DNA of 64,000 bases. Origin: Posidonia oceanica (taxonomy: Eukaryota; Streptophyta; Magnoliopsida; Alismatales; Posidoniaceae). The DNA is taken from contig JAZBRS010000020.1 of the NCBI GenBank assembly GCA_037176725.1, positions 87,552,001-87,616,000 of the forward strand, read 5' to 3'. Of the stretch, positions 51,822 through 63,892 are shown in pieces. The translations under genes and the position numbers were made by a program. Under the pieces are notes generated by a model. It was not told the DNA's origin, did no database searches, and worked only from the letters and a program-made list of their open reading frames with translations. The stretch's first letter is position 1, and each line of letters opens with the position of its first letter.

Positions 51822-53355
51822 TGTAGATATCCTATTTTCGCATTTCTGAGAGTTCTTTTGAGGATAGAAACCTTGAGGCGCCCCAAATCTCATGCCTAAG
51901 TTTGATAGCACATCTTCCAGATATTCCTTGACTTCTTTAAGGCATCACAAGACCTTACTTAGACTCAGGTTGTTGGCTGTGGTAGAGCTAACTCGCGCGG
52001 GCTCATGACAAGTCCAAGTACCCTGCGTATCCTTCACTTCAACTTGGATTTAAAATTAGATTTGAGCTAACAGAGATGCTTCCTTGATTTCATAGGCTAT
52101 CTGTAGTTTTTCAGCCTCCCATCTTGTTTCCTCTGGCAAAAACCTAGGAAAAGAGTTAAAAATGACCTAGGCAAGTTAGTAGCCATTTGACGCGGTGACT
52201 CATGTAGTAGCCGCATAATGCGACGACTATGTCTGTCGCCGGTTTCACCACTGACTACATTAGCAGCTAGCAAAGAAGGCGGCTCAGTCAGAAGCCATCT
52301 AGGGCGCGGCCCATGTGGACGTCAACTGGATAGGCGACTAGGCGATCGTGGGCAGCAGTTGCGCCCACTATCCCCACAACTCGCAGACGCCAGCTCATCA
52401 GGTGACTGAACGGTTGTGGAACCGCCTCGGTCTTCCCACTATCTTTGACCGTCAGGCGTCACTCTATGCGGCGACTAGCGATCGTGCCTCCTTTCGAACC
52501 ACTTTTCCACAGTTATTTCCCACTCCCTCCTCGACCGTTAGGCGCTGTCTATTGCGGCGACTAGCAGTCGTGGCCTCGTTCTCAGGTCGTCCCACACTTT
52601 GACCAAGCGGTTGCTACGCTTAGGCGCCGCTCTAACCGGCGACTGAGACTAACTGCTATTTTTCTAGAATTTTCTGAACTCCAACCGCCCCTACACCCCT
52701 AGAGTCTATAAATAGACCCCCTAGGCTGGTGGTTTGAGGGTCGGAACTTTGGAGTGAGAAATTCCCCCTAGAAAGGAACTTCTAGAAGAGACAGAGCCCT
52801 GTCAGTTGTGAGCCACACTCAGAGAGTTAGTCTTTCCAATCCAGAAACACTACCTCCTCTCCCAATAGGCAACTAACCTGAGCTTCTACCTCCAACCTAT
52901 GAATCCCCAGCTACGCTGGAGCCCCGACCGTGCTTCCTTCCAACCTCATTGCACACAGCATAAGGGTGAAAGGGAGTATCTTCTTCCAATTTAGTTTCTT
53001 ACTACATTTCTTTACATTCCTTAGCATAGGATCATATCATATGCATACGGGAACAACCCCCGGTCAGTATTTATTTTCTTTCAGTCATGACACTCCATTC
53101 ACCTCTGTTACTGATACTACACCGAAGCTAATCTATGTCATTTTGTTTTGAAGGAAAGGAAGGAACTCACGCAGCACGAGGAAGCCGCTAGACGACACCC
53201 TGCCATCGATCTAGTAGTCCGAGGACCTGCATCATCATAATCTCCCCCAGGTGTCTTGTCTGCCTAGAGACGAGTGGCGATCACAACAAAGGCTGTCGAC
53301 GTCGTGGAAGCGCTGACATCTCCTTAAACACACCCCCCCGAATTCCACATCTACA
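51822..53355 (+). repeat. Element G 5' LTR, 1534 bp
   Basis: It starts TGTAGATATCC, exactly where the F gag-pol homology stops, and ends CTACA a few bases before the primer site. It is much shorter than the other LTRs and lacks the conserved 14-nt-loop hairpin. Its U3 has many GGCGAC/GTCGCC words, some paired (52220-52224/52235-52239), and a clear TATA box. The five bases AGCGC before it are the expected target duplication; the 3' LTR is outside the window. Confidence 0.8.
52707..52714 (+). promoter_or_regulatory. TATA box of G LTR
   Basis: TATAAATA in the context GTCTATAAATAGAC is a strong plant TATA match. It lies about 880 bp into the LTR. Transcription would be expected to start roughly 25-35 bases downstream. 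Confidence 0.6.
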
Positions 53356-53362
53356 AATCAAG

Positions 53363-53380
53363 TGGCGATCACGATGGGAC
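53363..53380 (+). other. Primer binding site of element G
   Basis: TGGCGATCACGATGGGAC shares TGGCGA and the later TGGG with the sites of A and F, but differs in between. AGTGGCGATCAC also occurs at about 53273-53284, 88 bases upstream inside the LTR, repeating the doubled primer-site pattern of the other elements. Confidence 0.6.
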
Positions 53381-54683
53381 TCGGCTTTAGCCAACCCCCG
53401 TGCTACGTGAGTTGATTCCTCCCCTCCTTTCCATTATCCTCATAGATTTAGGAGTAGTTTTTAGGTTCGGATAATCGTGTGCTTAGGTTTTCACGATATC
53501 CTGGACCTTTTCTGTTTTTATCCTCCGTCTGTTTCTGACATCAGTAAAATCCTAAGCTCCTGCAGCTAGGGTTATTTTACTGAAGTTAGGACACTACGTT
53601 GCGAGCCGCCGCTCATATTAGCATCTGTCTGAGCCGCTCCTCTAGAGGGCGACTGATATAGACACCGCTTATACAGGCACCTCTCGCAGTCTGGGTTTTT
53701 TTTACTACAGACTTTTTAGTTTTTTCCTGTACTTTGTGTTGTGTTTTTAGACCTGCAGTAGCACTAAAAAATTAAAAACAAACTTTCCATGTCCACTGTC
53801 TTCTAGCTTTTTAACGGTTTTTAGCTTTGCTTGTGTCCACCCTTAAGGTGGAAACTAATTGTTTGGTATTAAAGTGGAAGTCCCTTGAGGAAGTCTTCCT
53901 CTAGCTAGAACGGTTAATCTGAGCGAACCCGGGCCAGCGCAAGTCGCTCTCCCATACTCAGTTTTAGCTGCAATAGCTAGATCAAGATCTCAAGGTGTCC
54001 CAAGTATCGTTATTGGCTTCTCTCCCTCTCTGAGCCAATAGTGGGACTTGGTAGATACTTTACACCTTAGTACTCTGTGTTTTATCGCTTTGTGGTTTGT
54101 TAAGTGCCGAGCCTAAGGACAGAATCCTAGGTGGAGGGTCCCTCTTTAGAGAGACAAGCCCCCCACTTAGGCCCCTCTTGGTGGACCCTAGCGAAGGTCA
54201 AGGAGGAGTACCTTAAAGCCAACCAATCCCAACTGCTTGTGACCCACGCAGGTTGATTAATCAATCCATTAATTAAACACCTAAACAAGTAAAACCAACG
54301 CATTGCTTGAAAGATGCTCGTTTTCCATCTTCAGTGTTGCATGGCCTGTCCAAGACAGACCCGGTTTGCTGTCTGAACCAGGGGCACAGCCGCCTATTCA
54401 GGAGGCACCGCGGTAAGCCGCCTGTGAAAGCGGCGACTTATCAGGTCGCCTGTGAAACAGGCGACTAGCAGGGGATTACGATTCAGTGCATTGTCTACAG
54501 GGTTTAGGCACACAACTCATCACGGGATCATAAGCACGGACTATTTCCATTTCTGTTACTTTTTTTCTATCGAGTCTGTAGTAATTAGTGTTCATTGAGT
54601 CTGTAATTTCTTTTTTTATCTCCTGTAATAGTCGAAAAAAAAAAAGAAGAAAGTACAAGAAAAAGAAGAAAGTACAAAGAACA
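53381..54683 (+). other. Leader of element G
   Basis: Non-coding, 1.3 kb, different from the leaders of A, C, D and F. It holds GCCGC/GCGGC (54417-54421/54430-54434) and a perfect 9-bp hairpin GTCGCCTGT/ACAGGCGAC (54445-54453/54457-54465) with loop GAA. An A/G-rich stretch precedes the gag ATG. Confidence 0.6.
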
Positions 54684-57251
54684 ATGGAGCTCATGAGCAC
54701 TACCTCTACCTCCATGGCACAGCAAGGCCAAGGCCCAGATGGGTCTTTCTTCAGAGGCACAGCCTTACAAATGGAAGGGCCAGGAACCCACAGCTCCATC
54801 CCCTTCGATTACCACACTGATACAAACGAAGAAGGAGGGGAGGCGGATCAGTCCCAAACAATAGACATCCCGCCCGAGTTCACACGTCCCGAGGCAACTT
54901 CTAACATTGTGCCTCCCGTTGTGACTACTTCCTAACCAATTGAGGAAGAGACCTATGAGGTCTGGCAATCCCTGGCTCAACAACAACACTTCACGCACGC
55001 GAACCCACAAACCTCCACCCTCCTAGAACACCACAACCACCTATTCCATACGCCCGTCTACACGCACGCCACACCTAACCCTACCTTCCCTAACCAAGGC
55101 CCCTATCCACCATACTACCCAACGCCCACCTACCCTTATCCACCATACGCAACCCCATACCTACCACAACCTCCCGCTAACACGCCATACTACCCCACCC
55201 CACCTCCACAATCATTCTTCCATCCACAACAACCTCCCATTAACGCACCCTACTACCCTACACGACCCCAATCATCATTCTTCCATCCACCACATAACTC
55301 GTCACCACCACCGTTCCCACCAACACACCAGCACCCGAGCCAGGGGCACTACGCCACACTAGGGACTGATCTTAAGAGGATGATTGCCGAAGCCTTAACA
55401 GAGCCTAGGGTCACTTCCAAGATGCCCATCGGCTACGATATCTCCAAGTTCCCTCACTTTGCCCTTCCCCCAGGGTTTAAGATGCCAAAAATGAGGAGAT
55501 ATAACGGTACAGAGGATCCCAGGAACCACATAGCTACCTGCACTATGGATACTCTGCCATACCGTTATGACGCCGGGCTCACTGCATACCTCTTCTTCAA
55601 GACGCTTGAGGGAGAAGCATTAAAGTGGTTCGACACCCTGACTTCCTATGATCTCCAAGATTTTAGGATAGTTGAGGAAAAATTTCTAAATCAATACAGC
55701 CATCGGGTGCCACACAAACCCACTGCAGGCGACCTCACAACTGAGAGAATGAGGTCAAATGAGGACTTTGTCACCTTCGCTAGCAGGTGGAGGGACATGG
55801 CCGCTAGATCAGAGTGCTACATACCTGATGGCCAAGCCGTGGAGATAATCGCAAGAAACACCACGGGAGCACTCAGAGCTGGACTGTTGGTAGGTGACTT
55901 CCACACCTATCCGCAGTTATATGAGCGGGCCGCCAAGGTAATGCGAAACAGAGAAGAGCTACCATTCCTAGAGCTCGAAACAAATGGCCGGAAGAAGACT
56001 ACGGGACATACCATAGAAGGTGTCACTGGCAACATGGCACAACTAACCACGCAGCATCAGAGAGGATGGAATGGGCAGCCCCTCCAGCAGGCTCAATATC
56101 AAGCAGAACCACAGAGGCAGCCGTTCCAGCAGTTCCAACCCCAGCAACCTAATCCCCCGATAAACGCTCAACAGGGGCAGAACAGCAGTCAGTACAAAGC
56201 ACCACCGCAAGGGCAGAGGGACTACCACAATGTTCCTCCTCCACAGGTACCTAGAGGACCAAGGAGACAAAGTTACCCACCACTTCCGGAGACGATCCCA
56301 GACATCTTCAGGATGCTGGTCGAAAGTGGGGACTTACAACACCCAGTACCAAGACCGAATGCTTCCAATGCAAACATGACCAAGTACTGTGCCTACCACC
56401 AGAGAAATGGGCACACACTTGAGGAATGTTATGTGTTGAAAGATCGAATATACGATCTAAATGATAAGGGAGAAATAATGTGGTCAGCCCTCAAGGGCAG
56501 ATTGAAAGAGGCTAGGACGGGACAACACAAGTTGCAGATACACCAGAACCCTCTGCCTAATCACTTGGTGGCGCACCTGGAAACAGAAGACAGCCTGCCT
56601 GAAGCCGAGACCGTCACCATGTGCCTAATTGAGTCAGAACCAGAGCCGGCTTCCTCCATCGTGGAAAGCAATGACGTCAAGGTGTACTCTGAACAGGGAT
56701 CCATAGAATGGGAATTCCCGATAGAGACAACACAAGACGAAGAAGGCGAGGAGGAGGACCTCGAGCTCCTCAGGTGCTTCAATTTCCTCCCAGGAGAAGG
56801 ACAATCCCAAGAGCAGAATGTCAATACAGATCCCTTCGAGGTAGCTCGGAAAATTATCAAGGAGTATGAGCGGAGACATATAGTCTTCAAGGACTCAGAG
56901 CTACCCACTCCAGAGAAACGGCTCTGGCCATTGGTGATCACTGTAGAGGTCAATGGCTACCTCCTCCCTGGCATACTTGTGGACACAGGGGCTAGTCACA
57001 GTGCGTGCTCTCTAAACACACTCGACTACCTGGATGTCGAAGAAGAGGATATTACTAGGGAGAAGATCTTCTGCAAGGGCTTTAATAATATCCAGACAGA
57101 GGTGATAGGGACAATACAGCTGGCCATCACCATCGGCCCCCTCACCAGCATTACCAAGGTCATGGTAGTAGAATGTGACCTAGCAGAACCGTTGATCCTC
57201 GGGAGAACTTGGCTGGCCGAAATATGTGCAGTTGCGTCCCCGACGCACTAA
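54684..57251 (+). pseudogene. gag-pro: Element G gag and first protease domain
   Basis: ATG 54684 opens the frame (MELMSTTSTSMAQQ). A TAA at 54933-54935 interrupts it, after which the same frame stays open to TAA at 57249-57251. A Pro/Tyr/Gln-rich N-terminus is followed by a Gag domain (FKMPKMRRYNGTEDP, ALKWFDTL, FVTFASRW) at about residues 255-425, a Gln-rich linker, and a zinc-knuckle variant CAYHQRNGHTLEEC near residue 569. An aspartic protease fold follows with LVDTGAS (Asp at 56982) and LILGRTW. This first protease lies upstream of the usual pre-protease segment and has no counterpart in A or F. Confidence 0.85.
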
Positions 57252-59063
57252 CTATTAAAATTCAAATTCCAAGGTGAGATGATCACCATCCAGGCGGACC
57301 ATGAAACGACCCTGGAAATGATCTGGGGACCTTATCTGGCAGGATTCCACATGGGAGATCTAGCACCAAATGGCACAGGCGGCTGGATTGATGACGGGGA
57401 CGATGAAGTCCCAAGTATCCAAGGATTCCAGCAACTCATCGATAATCAAGCAGCCCAAGGGTACACCTAGATCTAGAGGCCCACATTGCTGAACTCATCT
57501 CTGCTGCCCATAAACCAGGGGCAATCTCTTCTCAGGAAGCCTCTGTCTCTGCTCAAGTCCGGCCACGCCAAGGGAGAACACAACCAGGCTAAGCAGGCCC
57601 CCATCACAAGAACCGGACGGACCTCCAACCAGGTCGCAATGCCTCCGCCTAATGCAGAACCAGCCACCTCCCCGCCTCAACCGGAGTTCCACATACCCCA
57701 GAGGATAGAGGGCACCTTCGACATCCTGGAGCAGCTCAGAAAAACACAAGCAAAGATCTCCATCTACGAGCTGATCAGAGCCTCGGAGAAGCACCGGGAC
57801 ATCCTAATGGAAGTATTGAAGAAAGCCCAGGTACCGGAGGACATGCCTGCTGAAGCTCTGGCCACCGTCACCGCTGCTGTGTTCATGGAGCCCACAATTC
57901 TCTTCACCGACTCTGAACTAGCTCCTCCGAAAAGGAGGACATTATCGTTAAATGTCACTATTATAATAAATAGTTATAAACTTTCTGGTGTGCTTGTCGA
58001 TACTGGGGCAACTTTAAACGTATGCTCCCTAGAAACCCTGCAGTTAGTTAGGCTAACCGAATCTCAACTATGTCCAGCAGCCTTAACTGTATCGGGGTAC
58101 GACAACAACAAAAAAGCAGCCTTGGGAAAGATAACTGTCCAAGTTACCATTGGCCCCCTCCAAATGGAAACAGAGCTCATAGTAGTCGATGCCCCAATCT
58201 TGTATCGACTCATATTAGGGCGCCAATGGATCGAGGAGATCAAGGCAGTCACCTCCCCACACCACCAATGCATGAAGTTCCCTTACCAAGGCAAAATCAT
58301 CAAAATACGAGGAGATGAGCCGGTGGAAGCTGCAGCCCACCTGGTAACAATCTCGACTACCACACCGGTGCCATTGATCAGGGACTCGGTTGCCAAGGCC
58401 ATAAGCAATGTCAAAAAGGTCTTCACTCCCAAGAGTATTGATATAAATCAATACGATTACCCCAACCACATGAAAAGGCCTTGGGAGATCCTCCTCAAGA
58501 TAGGATACACCCCGGGGAAAGGACTTGGCCGCCAGGAACAAGCAATGAGGGACGCGCTTGAAACACCAAAGGAGAGTAGTCGTACCGGGCTAGGGTACCT
58601 TGGGCAGCTAGACCCAAGCAAACCTCTAGCATGGTCACTTGCCAACCACTTCATATTCGTCGGGCTACAAGTGCACGACAAGCAAGTGTCAGATACAGTT
58701 CCCGACTTCCCAACAACAACAACAGCCATAAAGGCCCCTAAGCCCGTCATCCTCGGTGCTCTCACAAACCTCGAGACGGCACTAACTCCTTCTCCCTGCT
58801 TAGAAGAAGTTCCAACCATCCTCAACGCTACAACGAAGCCCGAGGAAGAAGCACCAACCTCCTACATGGAAGAGGTCCCTACTGCTCTCCCTGCATCCCT
58901 AGAAGCTCCTTCATCTCCGGACATCCAAGCAAGCGGTTCCTCCGGAACCTCCGCTGAAAGTGCTGAAGCAGAGGACTCCGACCCTGTCTGCGAGCTCACC
59001 TACCTTTTCAACAATCTACGACCTTGTCCCCCGAAGCAAGATGGGACCAAGGCCACAGGTTAG
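57252..59063 (+). pseudogene. pro: Element G second protease domain and G-patch
   Basis: The frame of gag continues with two TAG codons at 57468-57470 and 57474-57476, then is open from about 57477 to 59063. It contains the pre-protease segment (ISIYELIRASEKHRDIL), a second aspartic protease (LVDTGAT, Asp at 57999; LILGRQW) and a G-patch (GYTPGKGLGRQEQ, later GLGYLG) near 58500-58610. This part aligns with the single protease plus G-patch of A and F. Pol follows in another frame. Confidence 0.85.
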
Positions 59064-59229
59064 ACTCCCCAGCCTTCGGACATCCAAGCAGGCAGCTCCC
59101 CCAGAACCTCTACGGAAGACACCAAAGTAGAGGACTCCAACCCCACCTGCAAGCTCTCCCGCTTCCTTAGCAAACCACGGCCTTGCCCCTCTAAGCAAGA
59201 AGGGGCCGGGGCCACAGACTGAACACCTA

Positions 59230-62200
59230 ATGGCGAACCACCTCCACCGCAGAGGCAGAGCTAGGGGCAAATCCCCTAACCTTGTAAATAATTTCTTTCC
59301 CGCATTTAATTCCTGCATTTTGTTTTTGCATGATTTACTTTCCAGCAATTTACTTCCTAGTTTAGATAGTAGTGGGGAAGGTAAACGAGGGCAAGGCAGG
59401 GACGGCTTAACTGCCACCGTGTCCTCGCAAAAAGTATCTAATCACTCTACTAAGTGTGCAGGTCGGGACAGGAAGGAGCCGATCACCCAAACTGTAAAGG
59501 TATGTCACTATACCACAGCGTTGCCACAGGAGCTAGCCACGTCGCATGCCATCTTCCTGGTCGAGGAAGTGTCAAATATCACTAGCAAAAACACTGGAAA
59601 CTATGAAGTCTTCGAGCTGGTGGATACAGAAGAGGACCCAGATGAAGAATCGGTAGACCCTGCCATCTTCGAAGAAATGATGAAAAAATATGATGAGCAG
59701 ACCAAGGCTGCTGCTGAAGAAACAGAGGAAGTCAATCTGGGCACTGAAGATGATCCAAGACCAGTACGGATAAGCTCTGCCCTCAACTCAGATGAACAGA
59801 CTAGAATGGAAAAACTACTCAAAAAATATATGAAGGTACTGGCCTTCTCCTACGGAGAAATGCCTAGGCTTGATTCACTACTGGTGGAGTACAGGCTCCC
59901 TCTCAAGCCAGGCGCTAAGATAGCCAAGCAAAAGCTCCGGCATCTACGTCCAGACCTTGCTCTAAAAGTCAAGGAAGAGATAGACAAGCTACACAAAGCA
60001 AAGTTCATCAGAGTTGTGGTGTATCCAGAATGGATTGCCAACATAGTTCCAGTGATGAAGAAAGATGGCAAGGTGCGCGTGTGCATTGACTACAGAAATC
60101 TCAATGAAGCATGCCTAAAAGACGATTTCCCTCTTCCGCACATAGACATCCTCATAGACAACACCGCAGGCCATGAGATGCTTTCATTCATGGATGGTTT
60201 CTCCGGTTACAACCAGATTAAACTTGCAGAAGAAGACCAGGAGAAAACTGCGTTCACTACTCCATGGGTAACCTACTGCTATGTAGTCATGCCGTTCGGA
60301 TTAAAGAATGCCGGAGCCACCTATCAGAGGGCTATGTTGGCAATCTTTCACGACATGATACATGACTGCATGGAGTGTTATGTGGATGACCTGTTAGTAA
60401 AGTCAGAAACAAGAGAGGGACACTTTGAAGCATTAGAAAGAGTACTCCGGAGGGCAGACCAGTACAATCTCAGAATGAACCCCAAGAAGTGTGTCTTCGG
60501 GGTCACTGCTGGAAAGCTGCTTGGCTTCATAGTGAGCAAAAGGGGCATAGAAGTGGATCCCACCAAAGCCAAAGCTATAACAGCCATGCCACCGCCAAGA
60601 AACATCAAGGAACTCAGAGGACTCATAGGGAGGCTATAGTTCATCCGCAGATTCATCTCCCAGCATGCGGAGAAGTGTAGACCATTCTATGAGCTCTTGA
60701 AAGGCGGTGTAGAATTCAAGTGGGATCACACCTGCCAGAAGGCCTTCGATCAGCTGAAACTCTACCTCCTCAACCCTCCAGTACTGACTGCTCCAGTCCC
60801 TGAGAGGCCATTACTACTTTACTTGGCCGTTACGGATAACTCGGTGGGTGTTGTCCTTGCACAACACGATGAAACTGGGAGGAAGGAGAAAGCAGTTTCT
60901 TACCTCAGCAGAACGTTCATCGAATATGAGAGGAAGTACTCCCAGATCGAGAGACACTACTTAGCCTTAGTATGGGCCTCACAAAAGCTCAAACACTATT
61001 TTCTTGCACACAAAGTCTGCTACTTAGCCAAGATGGACCCCATCAAGTACATGTTCGAGAAACCAGCATTGTCTGGAAGGCAAGCACGATGGCAAATGCT
61101 CCTTACTGAATTTGACCTACAGTTCATCACCTAGAAGGCAATCAAGGGGCAAGCCATCGCGGACCAACTCGTCGGGCTACCTGTGTCAGAATATCAGCCA
61201 GTGTCAACAGACTTCCCGAACGAGGAGATACTGGCAATCAATAGTGTCGTGCCACTCATCAGAGAATGGACCCTCCATTTCGATGGAGCGCTTAATTCAC
61301 AAGGCGCTGGAATAGGGGCAACACTCCTCACTCCAGAGGGTGTCATTCTCCCCGCTGCGGCACAACTACTCTTCTCAGCGAGTAACAACATTGCAGAATA
61401 TGAGGCACTCATTCTAGGGCTCCGAATGGCTCTCGATCTAGGGGCAAGAAGGCTAAAAGTGGTTGGGGACTCACAGCTTGTCATATGGCAAGTCCTCAAC
61501 AAATACAAAACCCTCTCGCCAAAGCTGCAGGAATACTGCAAGCTGGCTAAAGCCTTATTGAAGAAATTTGACCAGGTTATATATGTGCACGCCCTTAGAA
61601 GCAACAACATCCTGGCAGATTCATTAGCCTCATTGGCATCCTCGCTCCCCTTCAGCTCAGGGACAAATGAGCAATCCATCGTGGTGCAAAGAATCAGCAC
61701 CCCAACAGTGGGGTCTGCCACCGAATGGGTTGAAGAACTCAAGGAGGAACTAAACCAGGAAAATTTAATACGCACAGAGGTCTGTTATCAAAGAGCTACA
61801 GAAGTGAACAATGATGGCAACCCGTGGTATTATGACATACAGAGCTATGTACAAGATCGCACCTTCCCGGCCTATGCGACTCCCAAGGACAGAGAAGCAC
61901 TGAGGAGGATGGCTACCAAATACTACATCAGAGCCAACACACTCTTTCGAAGAACGCCCCTAGGGATTGAACTCCGGTGTGTGGATACATCCGAGTCAGC
62001 CGAGATCCTCAAGGAAACACATGAGGGAGTCTACGGAGGCCACATCAACTCCCAGTTCATGGCTAAAATGATCATCAGAAGGGGGTATTACTGGCCAACC
62101 ATGAAAGTCGACTGCGCAAGTAAAGTCAAGCGATGCAAGAGCTGCCAACTACACGCCAACAAGATCCATGCTCTGGCTTCAGCGCTTCACGCTTTATCAA

Positions 62201-63021
62201 CACCATGGCCTTTCTCCATGTGAGCCTTCAATGTGGTGAGACCCATCCATCAGGGAAAGGGCAACACTTTCATCCTGACAGCAATGGAATACTTCACCAA
62301 ATGAGCAGAAGCAGAGGCGTTCGCAAACATCAAGGCCACAACCCTGTGCCGATTCGTACAATGAAATATCATCACAAGGTTCAGGGTGCCTAAAGCCTTA
62401 GTAGCAGACAACGGACCAATCTTCATCTCAGAGGAGTTCAAGCGGTTGTGCCGGAAATTCGGTATCACTCTACACCACTCTTCCCCATATTACCCGCAAG
62501 GGAACGGTCAAGTAGAAGCTACTAACAAAACCTTAATCAAAATCATTAAAAAGACGGTAGAAGACGCTAAGGGATTGGATTGGTCAGATAAGCTTGTTAA
62601 TGCGTTATGGGCATACCGCACCACCATAAGGACGGCAATGGGTCAAACCCCCTATGCTTTATCCTTTGGTATGGAAGCAGTGGTCCCATACGAGATCCTG
62701 ATCCCCTCATTAAGAGTTAAGATTGATAGGAGAGTGTCTGCCGAAGAAAAGAGGCAAGCTTTACTCCTTCATTTGGAACTCCTTGATGAGAAACGGATGG
62801 CAGCCGCCGAGCATACGCATGTCTACCAACAAAGGTTAACCAAGGCTTACCAGAAGAAAGTAATCGAACGCAAGTTTAAAATCAGTGATCTAGTGCTTAA
62901 AGAAGTGTTGCCCTACATAGTGGTTGCTGTATATCCAGGGAATGCTTATCGACTGTCCCATAACGGAACGGATCTTCCTGACCCTTGGAATGCAATGCAC
63001 CTGAAGAGGTACTACCCTTGA
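59230..63021 (+). pseudogene. pol: Element G pol: RT, two RNase H domains, integrase; several stops
   Basis: The pol frame differs from gag-pro and is recognisable from about 59500. RT: VCIDYRNLN, FMDGFSGYNQI, YVDD at 60379-60390. RNase H 1 (60800-61090) lacks the first catalytic Asp (LYLAVTDNS). A second RNase H (61264-61650) has Asp at 61282, Glu in EYEAL, DSQL and a final Asp, as expected of Tat elements. Integrase: HHCC finger ending CKSC (62134-62145); core with Glu at 62287 where Asp is usual, Asp at 62407 and Glu at 62515 (35 residues apart), then YALSFGMEAV and a C-terminal segment to 63021. Stops: TAG 60637-60639 and 61132-61134; TGA 62221-62223, 62302-62304 and 62362-62364. No frameshift is visible within pol, so decay is by point changes only. 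Confidence 0.9.
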
Positions 63022-63689
63022 TCAGCATATCTATATCACTAACGGACCTAGGGCCTAACACCATGCCAGAAAAAGGGAAAGACTCCCAAAGCCAATAGGA
63101 AGAGGAACACCTGGGGAACCCCTGCTTTGCCCTGTCTCCACATACACACCGCACAGGAAGGTAAGGAAAAGTAGGCTCGGAGCGGAGGCTTAGAGTATGA
63201 ACTGCTTGCCTAAGCAACTTAGAAGGCGTCAAGAAAAGACGGCAGCAAAGAAGCTATCCAAGTAAGGAACCAACGAAAAGAGACAGTAAAAGAAACTGTC
63301 CAACTAAAAGAGATCAGCAAAGAGCTTTCCAAAGAGCGGTAAAGGGCATGGCAAAAGCTGTCTATGCATCTAAAAGTATAAACCATAGAAAGACGCATTA
63401 AGGGCTAGAGAAAGGCAAGCAGGAATCAAGGCCTAAGCCAAAACCGAGAGTCCACTAAATCCTGAAACTTCTCCTATCCTATTCTCACTAACGGGCAAGG
63501 AATGAGCAACCCCAGGCGGTCAAGGACTGAAAAGGCCTAGGGAGTAGCAACCCAAATAATGACTGGTGTGTGGACCGAAGTCTTTAAAGGGTGCAGACAT
63601 GACCCAAGGGACACACCCACAAATGTAAGGCCCACTCATCTGGTTGAAACGAACCCTAGGGCTAATGCTTAAAATAGGTACTCATCTTT
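63022..63689 (+). other. Region behind pol of G
   Basis: No gene is seen. Purine-rich sequence with several AAAGAG words and a GACAG/CTGTC pairing near 63284-63302. Confidence 0.4.
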
Positions 63690-63892
63690 CCCCATTAGAA
63701 AAAAAAGAGAAAAAACTAAAAAAGAAAAAACCAAAAAAATCATATAACCCCCAAAAAACCAAAAAAATCATATAACCCAAGAAAAACCAAAAGAAAAAAA
63801 AATCATATAACCCCAAAAACCAAAAAAATCATATAACCCGAAAAAACCAAAAAAATCATATAGCCCAAAAAAAAAAAAAAAAAAAACCAAAA
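63690..63892 (+). repeat. Short tandem repeats in G tail
   Basis: Five to six copies of CCAAAAAAATCATATAACCC with variable A-rich spacers, ending in a run of about 20 A residues. This is the same position, behind pol, as the A-rich tracts of A and C. From 63893 to the edge nothing further is recognised. Confidence 0.75.
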
